A stretch of DNA of 64,000 nucleotides from an uncultured Prevotella sp. (GTDB taxonomy: Bacteria; Bacteroidota; Bacteroidia; Bacteroidales; Bacteroidaceae), in assembly GCA_905234145.1 (NCBI GenBank), contig CAJOGK010000001.1:1-64000 (forward strand). The letters are read 5' to 3'. The position numbers and the translations under genes were made by a program. The notes beneath the pieces were generated by a model. That model had not been told where the DNA came from, searched no databases, and saw only the letters and a list, made by a program, of their open reading frames with translations. Of the stretch, positions 27,751 to 36,289 are shown piece by piece. Position 1 is the first letter of the stretch; each line of letters begins with the position of its first letter.

Positions 27751-28107
27751 TTATTCTCCCAAATACTTTTTGATCGTCTCTATACAGAGCTGACTGCTGA
27801 CAGGCTTAGAGAGGAAGTCGTTACAACCTGCCTCCATAGCCATTGTACGGTCACTATCAAAGGCATTAGCCGTTAAGGCAACAATGGGAAGGTCGGGATA
27901 TTTTTCCCTGATCAGACGTGTAGCCTCCATTCCGTCCATAATGGGCATCTTGATGTCCATCAGGATAAGGTCGAATTTACCACTGTCTGCCTTTTCAACA
28001 GCCTCCTGACCATTCTTGGCCCTTTCAAACTCATAGTACTTCTTCAGGATGTACGACATCAAGATGAAGTTACTGTCATTGTCTTCTGCAACTAAAATCT
28101 TTTTCAT
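27751..28107 (-). CDS. Single-domain response regulator (CheY-like receiver)
   Basis: A 118-residue receiver domain with no output domain. Acidic pocket residues are in VAEDND near the start, the phospho-acceptor is D51 (LILMDIKMP), T is in ALTANAF and the conserved Lys is in LSKPVS. The ATG at 28107 (MKKILVAEDN) is preferred over an upstream in-frame start. It follows the MFS transporter and histidine kinase on the same strand; it could relay phosphate within that pair. How it reaches DNA or another target is not visible. Confidence 0.9.
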   Translation of the reverse strand: MKKILVAEDNDSNFILMSYILKKYYEFERAKNGQEAVEKADSGKFDLILMDIKMPIMDGMEATRLIREKYPDLPIVALTANAFDSDRTMAMEAGCNDFLSKPVSSQLCIETIKKYLGE

Positions 28108-28120
28108 ATCTTTTCCACTT

Positions 28121-28148
28121 TTAACTATCAACTTTCAACTCTCAACTA
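28121..28148. repeat. Inverse copy of GTTGATAGTT repeat
   Basis: TTAACTATCAACTTTCAACT followed by CTCAACTA fills the gap between the transporter stop and the receiver start. It is the reverse complement of the repeat type at 15470-15500. Confidence 0.55.
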
Positions 28149-29624
28149 TTTCCCCAGTCTATCTTTCCACATCTTGCTCATATCCTCAAGCGTCTTACCC
28201 TTTGTCTCAGGAACCAGACGCCATACGAACAGAGCTGCAACTACACAGATGATACCATACAGGCCATAAGTGAACCAGTGGCCGAAGTCATCACCTTCTG
28301 TCAGGTGCATATTGAACATGGGCACGAACGAACTCGAAACGATGAAGTTCGAAATCCACTGGAAGGCCACGGCAATCGCAACAGCTGCACCACGAATGGT
28401 GTTGGGGAATATTTCTGCAATGAGTACCCATGTGATAGGACCCCATGAAAACATAAACGAAGCTGAGTAAACCAGCAATGAAGCAGCTGTAACTAAAGCA
28501 AGGCTGTCATTACCGAAGGTTAGAGCCACACCAAAGGCACCCAGAGCCATACCCAGTGAACCGGTGATAAGCAAAGGTTTGCGACCCAGTTTCTCTACCG
28601 TGAACACAGCTACCAGTGTAAACGAGATATTGATGATACCCATGAATACCGTCAGCATCATTGGGTCGTCCATACCCATATCACCGAAGATACGAGGCGC
28701 GTAATAAAGCACAGCATTGATACCCACTGCCTGCTGGAATACCGACAGCATGATACCTACAAAGATACAGAGCGCACCGTATGTCATCAGCTTCTCGGTC
28801 TTTACCACCATCGTATTCTTGATATCCTGCAGAATCTGAGCAGCCTTCGCAGAACCATTAATCTTAGCAAGAATACCCTCGGCCTTCTTATCCTGTCCGA
28901 TAGAAACGAGGTAACGAGGCGTCTCTGGTACGAAGCAAATCAACAGGGCGAAAAGTCCTGCGGGCACAGCCTCACTACCAAACATATAGCGCCAACCTGT
29001 TTCGACCGTCCACTGGGCGGCAGGCGTGATATCAGCAATCTGTTTACCGATATCCTCCACGAGCGGCTGGATGTGATCGCCCAGAATGAAGAAGTTTACA
29101 AAGTAAACCACCAACTGACCGAAGATAATGGCAAACTGGTTCCAACTAACGAGCATACCGCGGATGTTTGAAGGCGCTACCTCACCGATATACATTGGGC
29201 AAATCGCAGATGCCAAACCTACGCCAACACCACCTATTACGCGATAGACGTTGAACATCAGAGCAAGCGAATAAGTAGGCTGTCCGTACTCGAAGAACAA
29301 GAACTCTGGATCCATCGAGCCCAGTGCCGAAATAAAGAAGAGTAAACCGGCAATGATCAGCGACTTTTTACGTCCCAGATTTGTGGCCAGATAGCCCGAA
29401 AGCGCAGAACCGATGATACAGCCAATGAGTGCCGATGCTGACGTAAAGCCGTGCCAGCCATCAGTGTAATCAAAATCATGTGCAGTCTTGAAGAATGCCT
29501 GTAATCCCTTTTCTGCACCAGATATTACAGCCGTGTCATATCCGAACAGCAGACCACCTAATACGGCGACCATAACGATTGAAATCAGGTAAGCCTTGCT
29601 ACCTTGTTGTGTTTGTTGATTCAT
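28146..29624 (-). CDS. MFS sugar:H+ symporter (XylE/AraE-like)
   Basis: A 492-residue, 12-helix transporter of the sugar porter family. Signatures are LFGYDTAVISGAEKG near the start, GVGLASAICPMYIGEVAPSN, PETPRYL after helix 6, LGRKPLL and PETKGKTLE at the end. Bacteroidota members usually carry xylose, arabinose or glucose with protons. The GH51 arabinofuranosidase 2 kb away supports a pentose substrate. It lies 6 bases after the histidine kinase gene, with the receiver gene behind it. Confidence 0.92.
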   Translation of the reverse strand: MNQQTQQGSKAYLISIVMVAVLGGLLFGYDTAVISGAEKGLQAFFKTAHDFDYTDGWHGFTSASALIGCIIGSALSGYLATNLGRKKSLIIAGLLFFISALGSMDPEFLFFEYGQPTYSLALMFNVYRVIGGVGVGLASAICPMYIGEVAPSNIRGMLVSWNQFAIIFGQLVVYFVNFFILGDHIQPLVEDIGKQIADITPAAQWTVETGWRYMFGSEAVPAGLFALLICFVPETPRYLVSIGQDKKAEGILAKINGSAKAAQILQDIKNTMVVKTEKLMTYGALCIFVGIMLSVFQQAVGINAVLYYAPRIFGDMGMDDPMMLTVFMGIINISFTLVAVFTVEKLGRKPLLITGSLGMALGAFGVALTFGNDSLALVTAASLLVYSASFMFSWGPITWVLIAEIFPNTIRGAAVAIAVAFQWISNFIVSSSFVPMFNMHLTEGDDFGHWFTYGLYGIICVVAALFVWRLVPETKGKTLEDMSKMWKDRLGK

Positions 29625-29630
29625 AATTGT

Positions 29631-31454
29631 TTATTGTGTTATAAGTTTGATTGGTAAATATAGTTTGAAGGTAGTGCCTTCCGTCGACGTATGGTCGAGT
29701 TTCAAGCTGCCACCCAGTTTCTGAGCAGTCTCGTAACAATAAGCCAGACCCAGTCCAAGACCCTCCTTAAATTCGTCGACTTTCACCCAACGGTTAAAGA
29801 TGGTTCCCACCTTGTCTGCAGGAATGCCGCAACCCGTGTCCTCTACCGTGAAGACCATGTTTTCCTTGTTCTTTTCTACGGTCAGACGGATATAGCCCTT
29901 TTCTGTAAACTTCACAGCATTCTCAAGAATGTTGTCAAGCATCTGCAACAAGCTGTCGCCATTGGTCATCAGATGGGCATCCCCACCCGTCAAGTCCTCA
30001 AACAACACCTTGATTTTCTCAGCATCCACTTGCGGCATGGCGGCGATAGCCCGCTGGCATATATCGACAGCATCTGTTTGCTCTACGTCTTTCAGCAAAT
30101 CCGTCGTGCTCTCGTTGGCCAGTGCCAGCATCTTGTTCACTAGCGAGGTAATCTGGCGCGTATTATTGTTGATCGTATCGGCTATATTGTGGCGCTCATT
30201 TTGTTCAAAGATATAATTTTCATCGGTCAGCACCTGCGAGAAGCCATTGATAATGTTCAGCGGGGTTCTGATCTCGTGGCTGACGTTCCTGATAAACTCC
30301 GTCTTCATCTCGTCAGCAGCAGCCACCTGCTTATAGGCCGATTTCAGTTCTTTGTTTTTCGCCATCAGTTGTTTATTATACTTCCGACGATTCACAAGAT
30401 TAATGTGCAGCAGAACAATCGCAAGGAAGGCCAGCACTACGCAACCCGTAAGGATATAGTTCATCATCTTACCGGTCTTCTGACTCTTCCTCATCAGCTC
30501 CATTTCCTTTTCCTGCCTGTCAATGTTCTCAGCTATCATCACGCCCGTAATCGAGTCGCGCTTATGCATCAGTTCGCGCTGGGTCATAAAGGCTTTCTCG
30601 TTGTCGCCAATATAGCGGTAGATATCGCACTTCAAGAGATATTGTTCCTTCAGATTCGGCAGCACTTCTGCTTCGGCCAGCGCTTGTTCTGCCCCTTTTT
30701 CCATGAGTGTCTTATAGATACGGGCATAAGGTGTAAAAAGATCACCCATAGGAAAATTACTCATCTTCTCTGCCTCATCCATCTTTGCCAAACACTGACG
30801 GGAGGCTTCAAGATCTCTTTGCTTAAACCTTACAATGGCCTTGATAGCATACACGTCCGCCAGACATCTGTGATAGTTCCATGAACCCACATTCTTATTC
30901 AGTTCCTTCTCAGTGATGTCAAGCCAGTGGAGGGTCTGCTCCAGACTATTATTAAGATGTACGTGCGCCAATGCGAGATAGATAAAAGCAAGGCCGTCGC
31001 GCTCAAATGGCGTGCCCTTGATCTGCTCTGCCGATTTCAGGAATTCTGCCTCGGCACCAGGGATATTGCCACAGGTGTTATACACATGGCCCATCATGTT
31101 GGATATGAAGTATTTTCCCTCTTCTGCAAACTTGCTATCCTGGATATCTCTCTTCAATCCCTGCGTAATATGATAGGCCGACGAGATATCCATCTTGCCC
31201 AGACTATACATAATGCCGCATACCCACGACGTACTGGCTTCGAGCATATTGTTATCCGCCTTCGCATGCTTCAGATACGCTGTACAGGCATCAAAAACCA
31301 CCTGTGAGTCGTCTTGGAAACAAGATTTCCACATCTCCATCTGTAAGCGCCTGTGCTCGGCTGTATCTTTACATAAGGGTTGTGCCGACAATTGCGATGA
31401 AGCCACCAGCATCATCACAAAAAACAGTACGCGTAACCAATAGTTGATTAACAT
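29631..31454 (-). CDS. Sensor histidine kinase with periplasmic TPR-like region
   Basis: A 607-residue protein. A signal peptide (about 1-24) is followed by a periplasmic helical-repeat region (about 30-325) that looks like tetratricopeptide repeats, one transmembrane helix (about 333-352), a HisKA domain with phosphorylated H393 (NVSHEIRTPLN) and a HATPase domain with DNILENAVKFTEKG, VEDTGCGIP and GLGLGLAYC. It is an ordinary class I histidine kinase fold fused to a TPR-type sensor, common in Bacteroidota. First gene of an operon with the MFS transporter and a single receiver; it has a clear promoter. Confidence 0.9.
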   Translation of the reverse strand: MLINYWLRVLFFVMMLVASSQLSAQPLCKDTAEHRRLQMEMWKSCFQDDSQVVFDACTAYLKHAKADNNMLEASTSWVCGIMYSLGKMDISSAYHITQGLKRDIQDSKFAEEGKYFISNMMGHVYNTCGNIPGAEAEFLKSAEQIKGTPFERDGLAFIYLALAHVHLNNSLEQTLHWLDITEKELNKNVGSWNYHRCLADVYAIKAIVRFKQRDLEASRQCLAKMDEAEKMSNFPMGDLFTPYARIYKTLMEKGAEQALAEAEVLPNLKEQYLLKCDIYRYIGDNEKAFMTQRELMHKRDSITGVMIAENIDRQEKEMELMRKSQKTGKMMNYILTGCVVLAFLAIVLLHINLVNRRKYNKQLMAKNKELKSAYKQVAAADEMKTEFIRNVSHEIRTPLNIINGFSQVLTDENYIFEQNERHNIADTINNNTRQITSLVNKMLALANESTTDLLKDVEQTDAVDICQRAIAAMPQVDAEKIKVLFEDLTGGDAHLMTNGDSLLQMLDNILENAVKFTEKGYIRLTVEKNKENMVFTVEDTGCGIPADKVGTIFNRWVKVDEFKEGLGLGLAYCYETAQKLGGSLKLDHTSTEGTTFKLYLPIKLITQ

Positions 31455-31482
31455 TCTTTATTTACTTGTTTCAATTCCTGTG

Positions 31483-31514
31483 CAAAAATACAGCTTTTCT
31501 AGCAAATCACCAAA
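31483..31514 (-). promoter_or_regulatory. Promoter of histidine kinase-transporter-receiver operon
   Basis: The minus strand carries TTTG (31511-31514), 20 bases, then TATTTTTG (31483-31490). The kinase ATG at 31454 follows 28 bases later. Confidence 0.7.
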
Positions 31515-31575
31515 CATTTTAGTCCATTATGCTCATTTTTTTGCGAGAAAATTTCCCCACCTCAGTATTTTTATG

Positions 31576-31583
31576 TACTTTTG
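31576..31583 (+). promoter_or_regulatory. -7 box of GH51 gene
   Basis: TACTTTTG lies 29 bases before the ATG at 31613. A TTTC, one base off the -33 consensus, lies 20 bases upstream. Downstream position supports the 31613 start. Confidence 0.55.
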
Positions 31584-31612
31584 TAGCCATAACATCATTA
31601 AGAACTACTAAA

Positions 31613-33637
31613 ATGAAGAAATTTACAACACTTTGTCTGCTTGCTGGCTGGCTCACTGCCTCAGCCCAGACGCCCGTTTTTGAAGTTAACACAAAGAAAC
31701 TAGGAGCACCCGTACAACCCACGATGTACGGTATCTTCTTTGAAGACATCAACTATGCCGCCGATGGTGGTCTTTATGCCGAGATGGTCAAGAATCGCTC
31801 GTTCGAGTTTCCGCAGCACCTGATGGGCTGGCGAGCTTATGGTAAGGTCGACATCAAGAACGATGGCCCCTTTGAGCGCAATCCCCATTACGTGCGCTTA
31901 GGCTATTCCGGTCATAGCGACAAGTTTACAGGTCTTGAGAACGAGGGCTTCTTTGGCATCGCCGTCAAAGAAGGTGCCACTTATCGTTTCTCTGTATGGG
32001 CCCGCTGTCCCGAGGGCGGCAAATCCACACTCGAGGTCAGCTTCGTCAAGAATAACACGATGGAGGAAGACCAGCGCTTTGTAAGAACCAAGATCAATAT
32101 CGAAGGCAAGGAATGGAAGAAGTACACGGCAGAAATCAAGTCACCACGTACCGAGCCCAAAGGCGCCCTCCGCATCTTCCTGCGCAAGAATGGCAAAGAC
32201 CCCATCACCACGACCGATGTAGAGCACATCAGCCTCTTCCCCACCGATACTTGGAAAGGGCGCGAGAACGGCATGCGCAAGGATTTGGCACAAGCCCTGT
32301 TCGACATGCATCCTGGCGTATTCCGCTTCCCTGGCGGCTGCATCGTTGAGGGCACCCAGCTTCCCGACCGTTACCAGTGGAAAAACACGGTAGGCCCTGT
32401 AGAGAACCGTCCGCTGAACGAGAACCGCTGGCACTATACCTTCGACTATCGTTTCTATCCCGACTATTTCCAGAGCTACGGCCTCGGCTTCTTCGAGTTC
32501 TTCCAGCTCTGCGAGGATTTCGGCAGCGAGCCCCTGCCCGTTATCAGTTGTGGATTAACCTGTCAGTTCCAGAACCCTGACCCCACCAAACCAGGCGTAC
32601 ACGCTGGTCTCGACGAACTTGAGCCTTATATCCAAGATGCCCTCGACCTCGTAGAGTTTGCCAATGGCCCTGTTGATTCCAAATGGGGTAAGGTACGTGC
32701 CGATATGGGCCATCCAGAGCCATTCAATCTCAAGTACCTCGGTGTTGGCAATGAGCAGTGGGATTACGACGATGCCCATGGCGGCTATGGCCCTGTGTTT
32801 ACAGCTCGCCTCAAGAAGTTCTCCGATGCCCTGCGCGCCAAATACCCCGACCTGAAACTCATCGGCACCACTGGTCCTAATTCCGAGGGATGGGACTTCG
32901 ATCTCTTGCAGCCCCGCATGAAGGAACTCAAGGTCGATCTTTACGACGAGCATTACTATCGCAACGAGCAGTGGTTCTTGAGTCATGGCTTGCGTTATGA
33001 TACTTACGATCGCAAGGGTCCGAAGATCTTTGCCGGTGAATATGCCTGTCATGGCAGCAACAAGCACAAGTGGAATCATTTTTATACCTCTTTATTAGAA
33101 GCCGCTCACATGACGGGTATCGAGCGTAATGCCGATATCGTCCACATGGCCACCTATGCCCCACTCTTCGCCCATGTCGAGGGCTGGCAGTGGCGCCCCG
33201 ATGCTATCTGGTTCGATAACCTGCGCATGTTCAAGTCTGTCAGCTACTACGTGCAGCAGCTCTATGCCACCAACAAGGGCACCAATGTACTCTCGCTCAC
33301 ATGGAACGGCAAGCCCGTAGCAGGTCAGGAAGGTCAGAATGGTCTTTTCGCATCTTCGGTCTTCGACAACAACACGAACGAGGTGATTATCAAGGTGGTG
33401 AACACCAGCGAGACAGAACAACCCATCAGCATTCAACTGAAGGGCATGAAGGGCACTTTCACCGCTCAGACCATCACCCTGAGCCACAACGAGATGGACG
33501 ATGAGAACACGCTCGACAATCCCGAGAAGATTATCCCACGTCCAGGCACCTGTCAGGTAGATGCCGGCAAGGGCGCCTCGCTCCTACTCGACAACCTCCC
33601 CGCCCGCACCTTCCGAATCTATAAGATTAAGAAGTAA
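31613..33637 (+). CDS. Alpha-L-arabinofuranosidase, GH51
   Basis: A 674-residue secreted GH51 enzyme with a signal peptide (about 1-19, cut after SAQ). The barrel carries the acid/base E381 (GVGNEQWDYD) and the nucleophile E476 (FAGEYACHG). N-terminal (FEVNTKKLGAPVQPTMYGIFFEDIN) and C-terminal beta domains flank it. It removes arabinofuranosyl side chains from arabinoxylan or arabinan. It is followed after 12 bases by a second secreted protein and lies opposite a pentose-type transporter, consistent with hemicellulose use. Confidence 0.93.
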   Translation: MKKFTTLCLLAGWLTASAQTPVFEVNTKKLGAPVQPTMYGIFFEDINYAADGGLYAEMVKNRSFEFPQHLMGWRAYGKVDIKNDGPFERNPHYVRLGYSGHSDKFTGLENEGFFGIAVKEGATYRFSVWARCPEGGKSTLEVSFVKNNTMEEDQRFVRTKINIEGKEWKKYTAEIKSPRTEPKGALRIFLRKNGKDPITTTDVEHISLFPTDTWKGRENGMRKDLAQALFDMHPGVFRFPGGCIVEGTQLPDRYQWKNTVGPVENRPLNENRWHYTFDYRFYPDYFQSYGLGFFEFFQLCEDFGSEPLPVISCGLTCQFQNPDPTKPGVHAGLDELEPYIQDALDLVEFANGPVDSKWGKVRADMGHPEPFNLKYLGVGNEQWDYDDAHGGYGPVFTARLKKFSDALRAKYPDLKLIGTTGPNSEGWDFDLLQPRMKELKVDLYDEHYYRNEQWFLSHGLRYDTYDRKGPKIFAGEYACHGSNKHKWNHFYTSLLEAAHMTGIERNADIVHMATYAPLFAHVEGWQWRPDAIWFDNLRMFKSVSYYVQQLYATNKGTNVLSLTWNGKPVAGQEGQNGLFASSVFDNNTNEVIIKVVNTSETEQPISIQLKGMKGTFTAQTITLSHNEMDDENTLDNPEKIIPRPGTCQVDAGKGASLLLDNLPARTFRIYKIKK

Positions 33638-33649
33638 AACCTCACATAT

Positions 33650-35542
33650 ATGAAACATGCTAGATTTATCTTTTCAGTAGCTTTTGCTATTGTAACAGTA
33701 CTACCGATTTCAGCAGGTAAGTACAAGAACTTTAAGGTATCAACCTATATCCGTGCTCAGGATGTAGCACGGATGGCGGATACCAAGTACCTTAATGAGA
33801 CATGGCAAACGGTAAGTACACAGGTAGATCTCGACAAAATCTATCTGGAAACCCATCGAGACGCTTTTACCGTAGACGAGAAAACACTTTCGAAGGTTAA
33901 GAAATTCTTCCTCGAAAAAGGCTTGGAGGTAGGGGGCGGTATCACCTATACACGCTCTGAACCCAAAGATTTTGAAACCTACAGCTATGCACGTGAAAAC
34001 GAGCGACAAATCGTAAAAGAGATAGCAGAGTACACGGCTAAGCATTTCGATGACTTCATACTCGACGATTTCTTCTTTATCGATTTAAAGAACGATGATG
34101 AAATAGCTGCCAAGGGCTCAATGAGCTGGACAGAATACCGACTCAGACTGATGGCCGATGCTGGTCGCGAGCTTGTCGTGAATCCAGCCAAAAAGGTAAA
34201 CCCCAAAGTTAAGGTCATTATCAAGTACCCTAACTGGTACGACCATTTCCATGGTCTTGGTTTCAACCTTGAGGAAGAACCTATTTATTTTGATGGGCTC
34301 TGGACTGGCACGGAAACACGCGATCCTGGCTCTGCTCAGCACCTGCAGAACTATTTGAGCTATAACATCGTGCGCTTCTTCGACAATATTGCTCCAGGAA
34401 AGAATGGTGGCGGATGGGTAGATGCTGGCGGCATCAACATGAGCATGGACCGATATGCCGAACAATTACACCTGACCATGTTATCAAAGACGCCTGAGAT
34501 TATACTATGGAACTATATGCAATTAAACGATGTAAAGATTACATCAAAGATGCGTGCGCCTTGGCAGGATGCCGGAGGAAACAGTTTCCGCTACGACGAC
34601 ATGGTTTCACCATTTATGGTTAATGGCAAAACCATTACGCCAACAACCATGGCACGATTTGCAAATGTAACACTCCACCAAACAGACAACTTGGTAGGGC
34701 AGTTAGGCAAGCCTATTGGCCTCGCCTCTTACAAGCCCTATCATTCTTCAGGCGAAGATTTCCTGCAGAACTATCTTGGCATGATTGGTCTGCCTATGGA
34801 CATGTATCCACAATTTCAATCCTCTCGACAGCAAATTCTTCTTACCGAGCAGGCAGCAAAAGACAAACAGATTGTAGAGAAAATAAAACAGCAGTTGAAG
34901 AAAGGTGGCGACGTGATGATCACCACCGGTTTGCTAAAAGCTATCCGAGAACAGCTTGCCGATGTCTGCGAACTATACTGTGGCGACTTGAAAGCCATTG
35001 TTAACGACTTTGGCTTTTGGGGCAAGTCGGAGCGAGAATTTATCATCCCGCAAGTTAAGTATTTTACTAACGATGCGTGGGAGGTAGTAAGTGCAGGCCG
35101 TCCTCTCAATGGTGGTGTTTCCGGCTATCCTATTCTGCTTCGTAACAGCTACTCGAAAGGTACGCTCTTTGTACTGACCATTCCCGATGACTACGGCAAT
35201 CTCTATGACTACCCAGCGCCAGTTCTCAACGTTATCCGTAGGGTCATGAGTAAGGATGTGGGAGCTTATATTGATGGCCCGTCCAAAGTGGCACTGTTTC
35301 CTTACGACAACAAAACACTCGTTGTAGAGAATTTCAACGACGAGGCTGTTAGCCTTAAGGTGGTTATCAACACCAAGGTTCCCCTGTTACGAAATCTCCT
35401 TACTGGCGAACAGTTGCAACCCGATGAAGTGCCAAAAGCCCAGCCGATGCCATTCCGAAATCGTTTTTGGGGCTATCCAGAAGGGGCTACGGTGTTTAGC
35501 ATCCAGCTCCCAGCCCATAGCTATATAGGACTTGGATATTAA
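33650..35542 (+). CDS. Secreted uncharacterised protein, TIM-barrel-like, cotranscribed with GH51
   Basis: A 630-residue protein with a signal peptide (about 1-22). The first ~400 residues look like an alpha/beta barrel (KIYLETHRD, VGGGITYTRSE, DFILDDFFFID, KVKVIIKYPNWYDHF, FDGLWTGTETRD), and a C-terminal beta region follows. I recall similar uncharacterised secreted proteins in Bacteroidota but cannot assign an enzyme class. Acidic residues after predicted strands (IDDFFFID-like, GTETRD) make a glycoside hydrolase plausible. The 12-base gap to GH51 points to the same operon and to plant polysaccharide breakdown. Confidence 0.75.
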   Translation: MKHARFIFSVAFAIVTVLPISAGKYKNFKVSTYIRAQDVARMADTKYLNETWQTVSTQVDLDKIYLETHRDAFTVDEKTLSKVKKFFLEKGLEVGGGITYTRSEPKDFETYSYARENERQIVKEIAEYTAKHFDDFILDDFFFIDLKNDDEIAAKGSMSWTEYRLRLMADAGRELVVNPAKKVNPKVKVIIKYPNWYDHFHGLGFNLEEEPIYFDGLWTGTETRDPGSAQHLQNYLSYNIVRFFDNIAPGKNGGGWVDAGGINMSMDRYAEQLHLTMLSKTPEIILWNYMQLNDVKITSKMRAPWQDAGGNSFRYDDMVSPFMVNGKTITPTTMARFANVTLHQTDNLVGQLGKPIGLASYKPYHSSGEDFLQNYLGMIGLPMDMYPQFQSSRQQILLTEQAAKDKQIVEKIKQQLKKGGDVMITTGLLKAIREQLADVCELYCGDLKAIVNDFGFWGKSEREFIIPQVKYFTNDAWEVVSAGRPLNGGVSGYPILLRNSYSKGTLFVLTIPDDYGNLYDYPAPVLNVIRRVMSKDVGAYIDGPSKVALFPYDNKTLVVENFNDEAVSLKVVINTKVPLLRNLLTGEQLQPDEVPKAQPMPFRNRFWGYPEGATVFSIQLPAHSYIGLGY

Positions 35543-35584
35543 GAATTGTGATTCTATTGCCTCATTGTGGCAAACAACTACTGA

Positions 35585-35608
35585 GGGTGTGTCAAAATAG
35601 GCACATCC
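35585..35608. terminator. Terminator after GH51 operon
   Basis: A 9-bp stem, GGGTGTGTC (35585-35593) with GGCACATCC (35600-35608), includes two G-T pairs, has a 6-base loop, and is followed by TTTTAAATTTTT. It lies between convergent genes. Confidence 0.65.
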
Positions 35609-35629
35609 TTTTAAATTTTTGCACAATCA

Positions 35630-36277
35630 TTATGAAAGACCGTCAAGCCACGAGAAGTCTTCTCTATGAGGGCCATCATGCCAGTACTCATAGAAGTCCT
35701 GCGAACAGGGAGGAAGGTTATCGCCTTGACCTTCACGGAAGATGTCGTCTGTTTCTTGTTCCGCCCTGTAACCTGCCATTTCCTCCTCCCATTCACCGAT
35801 CAACTCATCGTAGTAGCCATCGTATTTCTCTGCGAACATGTAATAATAGCATGTTCCGAAGTACCGACTGGTCAAATACTCCATCCTTTTGTCCCACCAA
35901 TCGTATTCGGGGAATCCAAGCGTTCTCCAAAGTTGACTGCAACGACGTTCTAGCATTTCGCATTCCGTTTCTGATATAACATCTCTAAGACTTACCCAGT
36001 TATTGTCGAACCAGACATATCGCCAATCGTCATAATCTTTCACATTAATAAGACTAGCCGTGAATCTCCACACCTTTCGAGCCCACCAAAAGTGACCTGT
36101 TTCTGCACAGAGATCACCAATACGTGCCCCTTTCATGTATTTCTGCTTGCAACTCGCTGCGCAGCGGATAGGATGAATCTCTCGGTTTACGATGTCTTTC
36201 AACAAACGGGCTTCAAGATGGATAACAACACCATTGGGCATGCAGCTGCACACCCGATAAGGAATTCTTCTTCTCAT
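35630..36277 (-). CDS. Uncharacterised Trp/Tyr-rich protein coupled to AAA+ gene
   Basis: A 215-residue protein with no signal peptide or membrane segment. Aromatic residues are frequent (HFWWARKVWRF, YVWFDNNWVSL, YFGTCYYYMF). I do not recognise the family. It starts 12 bases after the CbxX-type AAA+ gene on the same strand, so it is probably expressed with it and may be a substrate adaptor. The mirror-image AAA+ gene at 38635 is followed by a different unknown protein (40309-41145) in the same position. Confidence 0.7.
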   Translation of the reverse strand: MRRRIPYRVCSCMPNGVVIHLEARLLKDIVNREIHPIRCAASCKQKYMKGARIGDLCAETGHFWWARKVWRFTASLINVKDYDDWRYVWFDNNWVSLRDVISETECEMLERRCSQLWRTLGFPEYDWWDKRMEYLTSRYFGTCYYYMFAEKYDGYYDELIGEWEEEMAGYRAEQETDDIFREGQGDNLPPCSQDFYEYWHDGPHREDFSWLDGLS

Positions 36278-36289
36278 ATAAACTGTTGT

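Noticed and set aside
35585-35608. Possible insertion-sequence end
   Set aside because: The hairpin looks similar to some transposon termini, but no transposase or partner inverted repeat is near; a terminator explains it.
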